DNA of 64,000 bases from Treponema sp. Its GTDB lineage: Bacteria; Spirochaetota; Spirochaetia; Treponematales; Treponemataceae. Position numbers and translations under genes: made by a program. Location: assembly GCA_016281495.1 (NCBI GenBank), contig JAEEIU010000015.1:62001-126000 (forward strand), given 5' to 3'. The notes beneath the pieces were generated by a model. It saw only the letters and a list, made by a program, of their open reading frames with translations, did no database searches and was not told the origin of the DNA. Position 1 is the stretch's first letter. Every line of letters starts with the position of its first letter. Shown here in pieces: positions 24,451 through 34,188 of this stretch.

Positions 24451-25320
24451 TTAAGCGCGCCTCCTGAATACAGTCATGTCCTTTTTGCCGTTTGTAAGGG
24501 TGATGAACTTGCCGTTTGACGAAAAATACACCTCGTAAGCGATATTGCCCTTGGGATATTCTATGGAGCTAAGCTTCCATGTCGTTCCGCCGTCTTCCGT
24601 AGAAAGAAACAGGATGTCTGCTCCGCCTTCTTTTATGATGCTTGCAACAAGCTCGCCTTTGGACTGATCATAAAAGTTAAAGTCGCAGGTGATGATTTCT
24701 CCGCCTTCTGCTGCTTCAGCCAACTCCGGAATATTTGAGATGCTCCAGTTTACACCGCCGTCTGATGTATAAAGGAGTTCTCCGGCCTTGTTCAATACAT
24801 AACCTTCCGTTGAAGACAGGATTGATAGGGAAAGGATTTTCCCGTTCAGCTTGGGGAGTTTCATCTGATTCCATGTGTTTCCGCCGTCATTTGTGGATGC
24901 AATGTAAAATTCGTTTGCAATCCAGCCGTTCATGTCGTCTATGAAGTCAATGCTTCTGTGAACCGCTCCGAGCTTGCAGTCTGTAACAGCCTGCCATGTT
25001 TTTCCGCCATCCCTTGTGACCCGCACATCGTTTCCATTCCCGCCACTCCAGGCAATCTGGGAATCCACAATATCAAGACAAAATCTGCACAGGGAAGAGT
25101 TTTCCGCCTTAATCCAGTTTGCGCCTCCGTCACTTGTGGCAGAAATCAAGCCATGCTCACCGACAGAGATGGCACAGTCCTGGTCATGGAATCCTACGAA
25201 AAAAGAAGCTCCTCCGTCTGGGGCCGGCATCTGCTTTAGGATGTTCCACTCAGATTTGGAGCCGCAGCCTGTAAGGAAAAGTCCTGCAAGAATTGATGCA
25301 CATAAAATGGTTTTCTTCAT
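24451..25320 (-). CDS. Asp-box (BNR/Ycf48-like) lipoprotein
   Basis: MKKTILCASILAGLFLTGC is a lipoprotein signal with lipobox LTGC. The mature part contains five Asp-box turns: TSDGGANW, TRDGGKTW, TNDGGNTW, TSDGGVNW and TEDGGTTW, spaced as in beta-propellers of the sialidase/Ycf48 superfamily. Asp boxes are structural and do not imply sialidase activity; no catalytic Arg triad is apparent. It is probably a surface or periplasmic propeller with an unknown ligand. CAGGAGG precedes the ATG and a promoter lies at 25354-25382. Confidence 0.85.
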   Translation of the reverse strand: MKKTILCASILAGLFLTGCGSKSEWNILKQMPAPDGGASFFVGFHDQDCAISVGEHGLISATSDGGANWIKAENSSLCRFCLDIVDSQIAWSGGNGNDVRVTRDGGKTWQAVTDCKLGAVHRSIDFIDDMNGWIANEFYIASTNDGGNTWNQMKLPKLNGKILSLSILSSTEGYVLNKAGELLYTSDGGVNWSISNIPELAEAAEGGEIITCDFNFYDQSKGELVASIIKEGGADILFLSTEDGGTTWKLSSIEYPKGNIAYEVYFSSNGKFITLTNGKKDMTVFRRRA

Positions 25321-25353
25321 AATAATTGCCTCCTGAAGTTTGTTGATAATGCA

Positions 25354-25382
25354 ATTATAAGTGGGGTTGATGGATATTTGAA
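25354..25382 (-). promoter_or_regulatory. Promoter of the Asp-box lipoprotein gene
   Basis: TTCAAA (25382-25377), 17 nt, TATAAT (25359-25354) on the minus strand. Confidence 0.6.
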
Positions 25383-25422
25383 TTGCGGAAATAAAATTTA
25401 AATATGCTTTTTGGAAATATTT

Positions 25423-26346
25423 TCAGAAATATTTTTCGGCATCCTGTTTCCTGAAATCTCCAGGTGTACTTCCGGTATGCTTTTTGAACGCGCGGATAAA
25501 ATGGGCTTCGTCGTTGTAACCGATTCGTTCAACTATTTCGCTTACGGGAAGATATGTCTTTTTCAAAAGTACGCATGCCATCTGCATTCTTAGGGAAATG
25601 ATGTATGTTGTGACGGTGGAACCCATCTCCGCCTTAAAGTTCTGGTTGAGTGTGGTCTTGTTCGTGTTGAATTCCCTTGTTATGTCGTCCAGGCTGATTT
25701 TGTTGCTGTAGTTGTCGTTTATCCATTCCACGATTTTCTGAATCTTTTCCGTGGCTTTGGTCATTACCGGCTGGGAGAAATTTTCCAGTTCCGAATAGAC
25801 CGTATTCACGCAAATCAAGAGTTCCAGCAGGAATGAACGGCTCCTGCACGGCCAGTAATCATCAGGCTGATTAACCAGTATGCTGTCTGTCGAATCTATC
25901 AGTTTTTGAATGTGGGATGCCATGTTTTGCGGTATGGAAACTGCCCCTATGAAATTGTCATCGCGTTCAAAAAAAGGTCGGAAGTAATAGAAGTCAACCC
26001 CCAGGTTATTCTTCCATTCGTCGTAATCCGTTTCTCTGCTGTACCGGTCATAGCAGTAGGGCGAAAAATACACGATGTCCATCTCAATGTCATCTGATTT
26101 TGAAAGTTCAGCCTCATCCTCAATGTTCAGTGCCAGAACAGCAGGACTTGCAACCAGCTGGCTTTTGGTTCCGTTGGTAAAGGTTGCATGTCCCTTTTTG
26201 AGGAATGCAATCCTAAAGCGGTCGTTTAACTGAGGAATGCCTAAATCCTTCATGCCGAATTTGCATTTAATCTTCATCTCGCGTCCAGGGTAAAACTTGT
26301 CCCCAAAAGTTGAAAAGCAGTCCGGCTTTGTCTCTTGTGCTGCCAT
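25423..26346 (-). CDS. AraC-family transcriptional regulator
   Basis: The C-terminal 100 residues are the double helix-turn-helix of AraC proteins: ISLDDITREFNTNKTTLNQN, LRMQMACVLLKKTYLPVSEI and the signature IGYNDEAHFIRAFKKHTGST. The N-terminal 190 residues look like a cupin-type sensor (HATFTNGTKSQLV, PAVLALNIEDEAEL). Ligand unknown. It is divergent from the gene at 26476. Its -10 box ends 8 nt from the ATG and no ribosome binding site is present, so the message is probably leaderless. Confidence 0.88.
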   Translation of the reverse strand: MAAQETKPDCFSTFGDKFYPGREMKIKCKFGMKDLGIPQLNDRFRIAFLKKGHATFTNGTKSQLVASPAVLALNIEDEAELSKSDDIEMDIVYFSPYCYDRYSRETDYDEWKNNLGVDFYYFRPFFERDDNFIGAVSIPQNMASHIQKLIDSTDSILVNQPDDYWPCRSRSFLLELLICVNTVYSELENFSQPVMTKATEKIQKIVEWINDNYSNKISLDDITREFNTNKTTLNQNFKAEMGSTVTTYIISLRMQMACVLLKKTYLPVSEIVERIGYNDEAHFIRAFKKHTGSTPGDFRKQDAEKYF

Positions 26347-26354
26347 TTGGGAAT

Positions 26355-26383
26355 ATTATAGCATTAGTTTTGGAAAATGTCAC
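26355..26383 (-). promoter_or_regulatory. Promoter of the AraC gene, leaderless geometry
   Basis: GTGACA (26383-26378), 17 nt, TATAAT (26360-26355), then 8 nt to the ATG. Confidence 0.65.
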
Positions 26384-26440
26384 ACCGTCTGATGGAAATC
26401 ATGAATTAAGAATTATGAACCGCTTTTTGGCCTTTTGGAT

Positions 26441-26469
26441 TTGACTATATTTTGATAATAAACTATTAT
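26441..26469 (+). promoter_or_regulatory. Promoter of the 26476 gene, leaderless geometry
   Basis: TTGACT (26441-26446), 17 nt, TATTAT (26464-26469), then 6 nt to the ATG at 26476 with no purine-rich site. Confidence 0.65.
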
Positions 26470-26475
26470 ATAGGT

Positions 26476-28023
26476 ATGGCTAATGGTTCTAATTTTTTCC
26501 AGAATATAATATCCTCAATTTTTGGCTCAAATGATCCTGAGGTTCTAAAGAAAAAGCAGCTTAAGAATATTGCCAAGGATCTTTCCAAGTCAAAGTATCA
26601 TTTTTATAAATATAGTGTTAATCAGGTTGACCCCTCTTTTGCAAAGTTCATCTACGAGATTTACAAGGTCATTGCACCGGCTCAGGTTTTGTTCCAGAAT
26701 GCAAACACAAACACATTCAAGAATGTTGTAATCCGCTACATGATGGACGAAAAAGCCACCGAACTGTTGGAAAACCTTGATGAGAACGTAATTGCAAGAC
26801 AGGCCTCCACAATGCCGATAAAGGAACTCCAGAAAAAAGTCCGCCTTGATCTTGAGGGATTCCTGGCCCAGTATGATTCTGCAAAAATCCGGCAGGGAGA
26901 TGATCTTTTTAACAAGCTCATTCTGTTTGACAGCTTCTGTAAATTTGACTTTTACTATATGCTCAAGAAATTTGACGGTTTGATGAAGGAACGGAATTTT
27001 GACTTGACTCCGCATTTCAACGCAGTTTCCGGGGCATACCTTTCTGAGGACATAAAGAATTTCATTGCGGTGGCATGGGCGCTTCCTTTTGACGGTTCAT
27101 GGGACGATCTGTTCAAGCTGCTCAAAAAGATGAATTCCGTAGAACCTGTACCGCTGAATACATGGAAGAAGATTCTTGCAAGGCTCAAGCCGGTACGTGA
27201 CCACAGGATCCTTGAGATGATGGTCCGCCTGATAACCGAAAAACCCGATTACCGTGAGCATATCCGCGTGGAAGAAAACCACATAATGGAAGAATTCCTT
27301 GGGGAAATAAAGCATCAGGTTGAACGCAATCTTGAACGCATAAAGGAACAGCAGACTACAGGCAAGATAGACACCCTTTTGCCGATGGTATTCTCCGGTC
27401 CTGTCGGGGAGCTTGAAAACTATAACGATGAAAACAGCGAGCCTTTCCAGAAAAAAGGTTTCCGTGGATTCCTTTACTGTGATCCGCTCCGTTATCTTAA
27501 CCAGTTCCTGAATGATTACACCAAGAAAGAGATGAAGGAATTGGCAGACATACTTTTGGTACGCGGTGAATGGTCAAATCAGCAGAAAGCCGTTCCGATG
27601 AGCGATGCCTATCACAAACTTCTGACCATTTCATCCCATCTGTACGATTTTGATCAAAAGATAGCCGAGGGCGGTGAATACGGCACAAAGCTTAAAACTC
27701 ATTTGCCACGTTCTGACCGTGACAAGGAAGCGGCAAATATCATAAAGATGATTTTGGGAGACGTTAATGACGAGGCCGGCGAGATAATACTTGAGGCATC
27801 CCAGTGCTACGTGCTCTTTGGTCGTCAGCTTAAAATCTGCATCGAGGACTTTTCAAAGGCACCAAGAAGTGAGCTTATTCTTAACTGGAAGGATTTGGAT
27901 AAGTTTGCGGAAGGAAATTTAAAGCAAAAATCAGTGGCTGTTTACAAGCAGCTGTTCAATTTTGTTCAGCTTATGCAGAATTTCCAGGTCAGTGTAAACG
28001 AAAAATCATCTTCAAGACGTTAA
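26476..28023 (+). CDS. Spirochaete-type conserved protein (DUF5312-like)
   Basis: A 515-residue, largely helical, soluble protein with no signal peptide or membrane span. From memory it resembles the spirochaete family DUF5312, but I cannot verify this. Features are a basic N-terminus (KKKQLKNIAKDLSKSKYHF), Phe/Tyr-rich helices in the middle and a basic C-terminal tail. I take the ATG at 26476 as start; the frame extends upstream to a TTG that would lie inside the promoter. Its stop overlaps that of the convergent gene in a shared TTAA. Confidence 0.7.
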   Translation: MANGSNFFQNIISSIFGSNDPEVLKKKQLKNIAKDLSKSKYHFYKYSVNQVDPSFAKFIYEIYKVIAPAQVLFQNANTNTFKNVVIRYMMDEKATELLENLDENVIARQASTMPIKELQKKVRLDLEGFLAQYDSAKIRQGDDLFNKLILFDSFCKFDFYYMLKKFDGLMKERNFDLTPHFNAVSGAYLSEDIKNFIAVAWALPFDGSWDDLFKLLKKMNSVEPVPLNTWKKILARLKPVRDHRILEMMVRLITEKPDYREHIRVEENHIMEEFLGEIKHQVERNLERIKEQQTTGKIDTLLPMVFSGPVGELENYNDENSEPFQKKGFRGFLYCDPLRYLNQFLNDYTKKEMKELADILLVRGEWSNQQKAVPMSDAYHKLLTISSHLYDFDQKIAEGGEYGTKLKTHLPRSDRDKEAANIIKMILGDVNDEAGEIILEASQCYVLFGRQLKICIEDFSKAPRSELILNWKDLDKFAEGNLKQKSVAVYKQLFNFVQLMQNFQVSVNEKSSSRR

Positions 28024-28268
28024 CGCAGTACGGAATCGACCAGGGCCTTGAGTTTGGGGTCCTGTTTTACTGCAGAGGTCTCAAGGTCTTCTTTTATCAT
28101 AAAAACACCGTTTTCCAGGATTATTGCCCGTTTTTCTACTTTATTTTCCTGAGGAGTATTGGTTTTGTTTTCATCCAAGGCATAAAGCGCACGCTGCATT
28201 AGTCCCTTGAGGGGGGGCTTGTTTTCTGCGGAAATTGAGTTGTCGTTCAAGTTGAATGAGTCGGCCAT
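28020..28268 (-). CDS. Small hypothetical protein
   Basis: An 82-residue hydrophilic protein of unknown family; the middle (KRAIILENGVFMIKEDLETS) looks like a short strand-turn-strand. CGGAG lies about 9 nt before the ATG. It lies 59 nt downstream of the large membrane-sensor gene on the same strand, so it may be its distal partner. Its stop codon interlocks with that of the convergent gene. Confidence 0.6.
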   Translation of the reverse strand: MADSFNLNDNSISAENKPPLKGLMQRALYALDENKTNTPQENKVEKRAIILENGVFMIKEDLETSAVKQDPKLKALVDSVLR

Positions 28269-28327
28269 TTAAAAAACTCCGTGTCTACCTATAAAGTATC
28301 GGAATTTTATCTGTTTGTCTTAGGGGT

Positions 28328-30121
28328 TTAATCCTGCCACTTTTTAATGTCTTCCTGATCAAGCTCACTGAATGAGGGGGAAGCAAAATCCTGTTCCTCA
28401 ATTCTCTTAAGGATGTCTTCCTTTGGGGTGTCGTCCTCTTCCTGATCAAGCTCTTCCAGCTCCTGTGGCTCCGGTTCCTCGTCATCTTCCGTGCCGTCCA
28501 GAGGGTCAACAAATGATTCTATTTGTGGAATCTCAAGGTCTTCGTCGGGATCTTCGTCGGGTTCGGGAACTTCCTCAAGCTCCTCTATGTCTTCCTCAGC
28601 TTCCTGAACGTCTTCTTGGTCGGGGATGTCTTCCGGAATCTCCTCGAGAGCCTCAACTTCTTCCACAGGCTCCTGAACTGCTTCTGCTTCGGGGATTTCT
28701 TCAAGTTCCTCCACTTCTTCAACTTCCTCAAGTTCTTGAATGTCCTCGTCTGCCGGGACGTTTTGCATTTGTCCGGCTGGGGCTGGCAGTGGCTCGACAA
28801 TCTCCACTTTTGTCTCTGGTACAGGGGCATTGTTTTTTGCTGCCTGTGTGTTAAGCTGTTCAAGGGATTCCTTGTATGAACCGCTTATGATGTGCAGGAA
28901 TTCGGTCCAGCTTTGGTCAAGTGCGCGGCTGATTTCCGTACTGTGCTTTCTTCCGGTTGCTCCAAGACTCTTTATGATTTCTGCGTTTACGTCCTGCTTG
29001 CGTAATGCGGCTGTTTTCTGCAATGTGCTCCAGTCCTCGGTGTCCTTGCGTTCAAGATACTCGTGGAAAAGGGCCATCTCGAACTTGTGGATTCTTTCGC
29101 GGATTACGACATTGTCATCGTGCTTTAGGTTGAACAGCATGAAAATTATCAGGAACAGGGTGATGAAAAGACATGTCAGCAAAAGGGCTTTTTCCAGCTG
29201 TGAGAAGGTGAATTCCTCGTCGTTGCAGATCCATCCTATTTTTGCAGACTGGGAGTTTGTTCCTGTTATAAGGATCATTATGTGGCCGTTCTCGTCCTGT
29301 GCCAGCTGTTCAACCTCGTATTGGCCTTTTGTCCAGTTGTTGAGTATTTTCCCGTCAATCAGTTCGCGTCCCACAGAGGGGAATCCGAATACGATGCCGC
29401 AGTTCTGGGGTGTCTGACGCACACCGAATGAATCCTTTGGAGCAATAACCTTTGACCTTGTGTTCAGGGCAATGAGGTTTTTGTTGATTATCTGCCGTGT
29501 AAAATCCTGGGCATAGACATAGAATAATATTGTGCCACGGTATGCCGTGTAACTGTCAAAGTAGGGGAAAGAGAAAATAAGGCGGTCCTTTGCGTCGTCA
29601 AAATAAAGCGTGCTTAATTCTGCATAAGTTTCTGGGTCGCCTGCAAATACACCCGTATCATATATGCTCAGGGAGGAGAACGGAATTGCGTCGTTATAAT
29701 CCTGATATGATATGTATTCCTCGGTCTGCATCATCAGGTCGGAAGGGTAGGTGCTGTAATGTATGTGAAGGTCAGTGGATTCAACTACACGGATGCCTTC
29801 AAGTCCGGGATTGTTCTCCATAAGCCTTTCTGTAAGCAGCTGACGGTCCTGCATGTCGCTGGTGGAACTTTCGCGTTCAAAAAAGGTCTTTGCCCTGGGA
29901 TCATTGGCATATTCGGCGAAATTGTGCTTGAGTGTGGAGATGTATTCGTCAAAATCAAGTGAAATTGAGTCCAGTGTTTGGTTGACGTTCTTGACGATTC
30001 GCGGCTCATAATAATGCATCTCGATATAGGCAAATCCGCCCGCAAAGGCAAACACGCACATCAGGCTAAAGATGAGGACGGTTATGAGTAAACTTAATGC
30101 AGTTTTATGTCCAGAAGTCAC
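28328..30121 (-). CDS. Membrane sensor-like protein with acidic cytoplasmic tail
   Basis: Two membrane spans (about residues 8-30 and 310-333) enclose a periplasmic region of roughly 280 residues that looks like a double-Cache ligand sensor (ISYQDYNDAIPFSSLSIYDT, DRLIFSFPYFDSYTAYRGTI). The cytoplasmic part carries a helical segment and then about 150 residues of extremely acidic Glu/Pro repeats (DIQELEEVEEVEELEE). No kinase, HAMP-signalling or cyclase domain follows, so the output is unclear. The start is placed at GTG 30121 because GGAG lies 6 nt upstream; the frame reaches a TTG at 30133. Confidence 0.7.
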   Translation of the reverse strand: MTSGHKTALSLLITVLIFSLMCVFAFAGGFAYIEMHYYEPRIVKNVNQTLDSISLDFDEYISTLKHNFAEYANDPRAKTFFERESSTSDMQDRQLLTERLMENNPGLEGIRVVESTDLHIHYSTYPSDLMMQTEEYISYQDYNDAIPFSSLSIYDTGVFAGDPETYAELSTLYFDDAKDRLIFSFPYFDSYTAYRGTILFYVYAQDFTRQIINKNLIALNTRSKVIAPKDSFGVRQTPQNCGIVFGFPSVGRELIDGKILNNWTKGQYEVEQLAQDENGHIMILITGTNSQSAKIGWICNDEEFTFSQLEKALLLTCLFITLFLIIFMLFNLKHDDNVVIRERIHKFEMALFHEYLERKDTEDWSTLQKTAALRKQDVNAEIIKSLGATGRKHSTEISRALDQSWTEFLHIISGSYKESLEQLNTQAAKNNAPVPETKVEIVEPLPAPAGQMQNVPADEDIQELEEVEEVEELEEIPEAEAVQEPVEEVEALEEIPEDIPDQEDVQEAEEDIEELEEVPEPDEDPDEDLEIPQIESFVDPLDGTEDDEEPEPQELEELDQEEDDTPKEDILKRIEEQDFASPSFSELDQEDIKKWQD

Positions 30122-30133
30122 GGAAATCTCCAA

Positions 30134-30472
30134 GAAAATTATCGGTAGGAATCTGCGGATTTTTTAGAATGTCGACAAAACTCACATAATCTCCGATAAT
30201 AATTCTCATATTATAGTATATTTTACGATTTTATGCTAGATGTGTGACGGGGAATTACGCTTGAGGAATATATGGCAGGAAAATAAATTCCTCTGGTAAA
30301 AATTCCACCTTTTTCAGTAAATTTTTCCACCTTCAGTTTATTCTTCTCAGATCCAAAAACGGAGAAACCTAAAAATTTCAAAATAAATTCCTAAAAATAT
30401 TCATTCAAAAAGGGGCTGTTCAGGCGTATTATAATCACGTAAGAATTAAACATCTATCAGGAGGATATTTAG
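30134..30472. promoter_or_regulatory. Divergent control region upstream of the sugar-uptake operon
   Basis: No gene is seen in these 339 nt. A TATAAT at 30430-30435 can serve the binding-protein gene but has no -35 match, which suggests an activator. A direct repeat of TTCCACCT (30303-30310 and 30325-30332), each with a preceding TAAA and a following CAGT, recurs at 22 bp, the two-helical-turn spacing typical of AraC-type activators. AAATAAATTCCT also occurs twice. TTATCGG and CCGATAA arms lie near the other gene's start. Confidence 0.55.
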
Positions 30473-31435
30473 ATGAAAAAGAGCGTTGTAATTGTTGCCG
30501 CACTTATGTGTGCAGCTTCATTGTTCATTTCTTGCAATAAAGGTGGAGCTAAAAAGAGTGATGGAACCATTAAGATTGGTGTTATCAACAACCCGCCTTC
30601 AGAATCAGGCTATCGTGCCGCTAACGTAAAGGATTTTGAAACAGTATTTACTGCTGCAAAGGGCTATGATGTAAAGACTTTCTACAGCCTTAAGAATGAC
30701 GAACAGCTGAATGCCGCAACTCAGTTCATTGCTGACGGTGTTGACTACATTCTTCTTTCTGCCGCTGCAACTGACGGTTGGGAATCAACCCTCAAAAAGG
30801 CACAGAAGGCCGGTGTAAAGGTATTCCTTTTTGACCGCATGATCAATGTTGCTGATGACCTGTATGAAGCTGCCGTTGTTTCTGACATGGCAAAAGAAGG
30901 TGATACAGCTGTAAGTTGGCTCAAGGCACAGAACCTTCCAGAATACAATGTCATCCACATCCAGGGTGCTATGGGTTCAGATGCTCAGATTGGTCGTACA
31001 GGTGCTTTGGACAAGGAATTCGCAGCCGGAACAATGAAGAAGGTTGTTCAGCAGACAGCAACATGGGACGAAGCAGAAGCAAAGAAGATTGTTGAATCTG
31101 TAATCAACAGCGGTGACAAGTTCAACGTAATCTATGCAGAAAACGACGGTATGGCAAAGGGTGCTGTAGCTGCTCTTGATGAAGCTGGTATCACACACGG
31201 TGTAAACGGTGATGTAGTTGTTATGGGATTTGACTGCAACAAGTGGGCTTTGCGTGAACTCCTTGCAGGCAACTGGAACTACGACGGACAGTGCTCACCA
31301 TTCCAGGCTTCTATCATCGAAAACATGATTAAGACAGGAAACGTTCCTTCTAAGAAAATCATCAACGAAGAAAAGGGATTCGATGCAAAGGCTCTTACTC
31401 AGTCAGACATCGATACTTACGGTCTTGGTGACTAA
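30473..31435 (+). CDS. Sugar ABC transporter substrate-binding lipoprotein (MglB/RbsB-like)
   Basis: The lipobox LFISC ends a 21-residue signal sequence. The mature protein is a type-1 periplasmic sugar-binding fold: IKIGVINNPPSESGYRAANV, NAATQFIADGVDYILLSAAA, VKVFLFDRMI and the second-lobe VVMGFDCNKWALRELLAG. AGGAGG precedes the ATG. It heads the operon ahead of an ATPase and two permeases of the YtfR/YtfT/YjfF type; a terminator-like hairpin after it would let it be made in excess. Substrate is probably a hexose or galactofuranose; this is inference from the transporter type. Confidence 0.88.
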   Translation: MKKSVVIVAALMCAASLFISCNKGGAKKSDGTIKIGVINNPPSESGYRAANVKDFETVFTAAKGYDVKTFYSLKNDEQLNAATQFIADGVDYILLSAAATDGWESTLKKAQKAGVKVFLFDRMINVADDLYEAAVVSDMAKEGDTAVSWLKAQNLPEYNVIHIQGAMGSDAQIGRTGALDKEFAAGTMKKVVQQTATWDEAEAKKIVESVINSGDKFNVIYAENDGMAKGAVAALDEAGITHGVNGDVVVMGFDCNKWALRELLAGNWNYDGQCSPFQASIIENMIKTGNVPSKKIINEEKGFDAKALTQSDIDTYGLGD

Positions 31436-31470
31436 AATCATCTCGGAGTGCGTGAGGTGAAATCCTATGC

Positions 31471-31511
31471 GGCGTAAAGTGTGTATGTGCATATTTTACG
31501 CCGTTTTTTTT
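31471..31511 (+). terminator. Terminator between binding-protein and ATPase genes
   Basis: GGCGTAAA (31471-31478) pairs with TTTACGCC (31495-31502), followed by GTTTTTTTT. Partial read-through here would explain an excess of binding protein. Confidence 0.75.
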
Positions 31512-31520
31512 AAAGTGATG

Positions 31521-31581
31521 TGTCATTCCGAACTTGTTTCGGAATCGATTAATAAGATCCTGAAATAAATCCAGGATGACA
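31521..31581. repeat. TGTCAT/ATGACA-ended intergenic repeat, copy 2
   Basis: TGTCATTCCGAAC...TTCGGAAT and ATCCTG...CAGGATGACA form two hairpins within inverted ends. It lies directly before the ribosome binding site of the ATPase gene. Confidence 0.7.
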
Positions 31582-31593
31582 AAGGTACAGTAA

Positions 31594-33105
31594 ATGGGCG
31601 AAAAGATTGTTTTAAGTGCAAAGGGGATTTACAAGGAGTTCCCCGGGGTAAAGGCTTTACAGGACGTGAGCTTTTTCCTTAGGGAAGGTGAAATCCATGC
31701 GTTGATGGGTGAGAACGGTGCCGGAAAATCTACTCTTGTAAAGGTTCTCACCGGTGTTTATGAAAAAGACAAGGGTATAATTGAAGTAGACGGAAAAGAG
31801 TCTGATATCCGCTCTCCACAGGATGCACAGGACAGCGGAATAAGTACTGTTTATCAGGAAATTACACTCTGCCCGAATCTTACGGTTGCAGAGAATATGT
31901 TCATAGGGCGCGGAAAATATCATTTTGTAAACCGCCGCGCTCAGGAAAAAAAGGCTGGTGAAATTCTTTCAAAACTCAACATACCTGCCAAGGCCAGTCA
32001 GCAGCTTGGAACCTGTTCTCTTGCAGTTCAGCAGATGGTTGCGATTGCACGTGCAGTGGATATGGAGTGCAAGGTTTTGATTCTTGACGAACCGACTTCT
32101 TCTCTGGACGAATGTGAGGTTGAACTTTTGTTCTCCCTGATGCGTGACCTTAAGCAGCGAGGAGTCGGCATAATATTCATCACTCACTTTTTGGAACAGG
32201 TTTACGAAGTGTGCGACAAGATTACCGTTTTGCGCAACGGTGAACTGGTGGGCGAATATTCAGTAAGCGAACTTCCAAAGGTTCAGCTTATCTCCGCCAT
32301 GCTCGGAAAAGATCTGGAGGATATTTCCAACCTCAGGAATTCCAGAAGGAATTACGAGGGCAAAGGCGAGATTGTTTACGAGGCCAATGGTCTTTCCAGT
32401 GCGGAAGGCGTGCGGCCGTTTGATTTTGCCATCAACAAGGGAGAGGTCAACGGATTTACTGGACTTCTTGGTTCTGGACGAAGCGAAAGTGTCCGTGCGA
32501 TATTTGCCGCTGATCGTGTAACCGGTGGAAAGGTAAAGGTCAACGGCAATGACGTAAAAATCACAAGGCCTATAGATGCAATGAAAAACGGAATCGGTTA
32601 TCTTCCTGAAGACAGAAAGGGAGACGGCATCATCCAGGATCTGTCCGTGCGCGAAAACCTCATTCTTGCGCTCCAGGTCCTCAAGGGATTCAGGCATCCT
32701 ATTTCACGTGCAGAGTCAGAAAAGCTTGCGGATGAATTCATCGATTTGCTTGAGATAAAGACTGCTTCCAAGGAAACTCCAATCAAATCCCTTTCCGGTG
32801 GAAACCAGCAGAAGGTCATTCTTGCACGCTGGCTTTTGACACATCCACAGTTCCTGATTCTTGACGAGCCTACACGCGGTATCGACGTCGGTACAAAGCT
32901 TGAAATCCAGAAACAGGTCTTGAAGCTGGCATCAGAAGGCGTAAGTATTACGTTCATTTCTTCGGAGATTGAGGAAATGCTTGCAGTCTGTTCACGCCTT
33001 ATCGTCATGCGCGACCGTAAGATTGTCGGTGAGCTCAAGGATGAAATGCTGCGTCAGGATGTTATCATGAAGACTATTGCGGGAGGAAAAGCAAAAAATG
33101 GCTAA
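31594..33105 (+). CDS. Sugar ABC transporter ATPase, YtfR/MglA type (two cassettes)
   Basis: A 503-residue tandem ATP-binding protein. First cassette: GENGAGKST, the YtfR-like GISTVYQEITLCPNLTVAEN, and LILDEPTSSLD. Second cassette has the degenerate Walker A GLLGSGRSE usual in this family, LSGGNQQKV and LILDEPTRGID. The phrasing around the Q-loop is typical of the galactofuranose importer YtfR. AAAGG before the ATG borders the repeat element. It overlaps the first permease gene by 8 nt. Confidence 0.92.
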   Translation: MGEKIVLSAKGIYKEFPGVKALQDVSFFLREGEIHALMGENGAGKSTLVKVLTGVYEKDKGIIEVDGKESDIRSPQDAQDSGISTVYQEITLCPNLTVAENMFIGRGKYHFVNRRAQEKKAGEILSKLNIPAKASQQLGTCSLAVQQMVAIARAVDMECKVLILDEPTSSLDECEVELLFSLMRDLKQRGVGIIFITHFLEQVYEVCDKITVLRNGELVGEYSVSELPKVQLISAMLGKDLEDISNLRNSRRNYEGKGEIVYEANGLSSAEGVRPFDFAINKGEVNGFTGLLGSGRSESVRAIFAADRVTGGKVKVNGNDVKITRPIDAMKNGIGYLPEDRKGDGIIQDLSVRENLILALQVLKGFRHPISRAESEKLADEFIDLLEIKTASKETPIKSLSGGNQQKVILARWLLTHPQFLILDEPTRGIDVGTKLEIQKQVLKLASEGVSITFISSEIEEMLAVCSRLIVMRDRKIVGELKDEMLRQDVIMKTIAGGKAKNG

Positions 33106-34186
33106 TAAAATCAAAACTTCAGTAAAGAAAATCTTCCAGTCTCAGCTTGCAATTCCCCTTGTGGCTCTGCTTGTTCTGGTAATCTTTAACCTTATCCGTG
33201 ACCCAAGTTTCTTTTCCATTGTAATCAAAAAGAACAATCTGGGAAATACGGTTCTTTCCGGAAACCTCATCAGTATCCTGAACGGAGCTTCCGAACTGGT
33301 TATTCTTTCAATAGGAATGACGCTTGTAACGTCTGCCTGTAAAGGTCAGGACATTTCTATCGGTGCAAGTGCCGCAATTGCAGGATCCATCTTCGTAAAG
33401 GTTCTGCGTGCATGGAGCGTAAACGGCGGTTCTCTTGCTGTTGCACTGGTGTTTGCATGTATCGTTGCAATTATCTTCTGCCTCTTGAACGGCGTGCTGA
33501 TTGCAAAGTTCAACATACAGCCGATGATTGCATCCCTGATTCTGTATACGGCGGGTCGTCCGATTGCATACTGGATTAACGGTGGTGCCACTCCAAATGT
33601 CGAAGGAAACCTCCTTACTTATGTTGGTGGATTCATTCCTCACATTGCGATTCCAACGCCAATCATCATCGTAGTGATTTTCGTAGTACTCATAAACCTT
33701 CTGCTCAAGAAAACGACACTCGGTTTGTACATCCAGTCTGTTGGTATAAATGAACGTGCCGCAAAACTCAACGGAATCAATCCTGTTGTGTGGAAGCTTG
33801 CGGTTTTTGTAATACTCGGCATCTGTGTTACAATGGCCGGTTCAATCAACGTGTGCCGCATCGGCCTCATCAACCATGAGACAATCCTTCTTGACATAGA
33901 AATGGATGCGATTCTTGCGGTTGCAATTGGTGGCAACTCTCTTGGTGGCGGTAAGTTCAAGCTGTCCGGTTCGATTATGGGTGCCTACATCATTCAGGCC
34001 CTGACAATCACGCTCTATGCAATGAAGGTTTCTTCAACAGCGGTCAAGGCATACAAGGCTGTGGTTATCATCATCATCGTTATTGCCGGATCTCCTGTCG
34101 TAAAATCATGGATAAGTCACCTTAAGAATAGAATCTCTGAAAAATCTGCGGCTAAATCAGCTGCTCCTGCAGTGGAGGCTAAATAA
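33098..34186 (+). CDS. Sugar ABC transporter permease, YtfT type
   Basis: About ten hydrophobic segments in 362 residues, with the branched-chain/ribose-type permease motifs SIGMTLVTSACKGQDISIG, NGVLIAKFNIQPMIASLIL and AVAIGGNSLGGGKFKLSGSI. The start at 33098 is supported by GGGAGG and overlaps the ATPase stop by 8 nt, so an upstream ATG at 33077 is rejected. It pairs with the second permease gene 2 nt downstream as a heterodimeric channel. Confidence 0.9.
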   Translation: MANKIKTSVKKIFQSQLAIPLVALLVLVIFNLIRDPSFFSIVIKKNNLGNTVLSGNLISILNGASELVILSIGMTLVTSACKGQDISIGASAAIAGSIFVKVLRAWSVNGGSLAVALVFACIVAIIFCLLNGVLIAKFNIQPMIASLILYTAGRPIAYWINGGATPNVEGNLLTYVGGFIPHIAIPTPIIIVVIFVVLINLLLKKTTLGLYIQSVGINERAAKLNGINPVVWKLAVFVILGICVTMAGSINVCRIGLINHETILLDIEMDAILAVAIGGNSLGGGKFKLSGSIMGAYIIQALTITLYAMKVSSTAVKAYKAVVIIIIVIAGSPVVKSWISHLKNRISEKSAAKSAAPAVEAK

Positions 34187-34188
34187 TT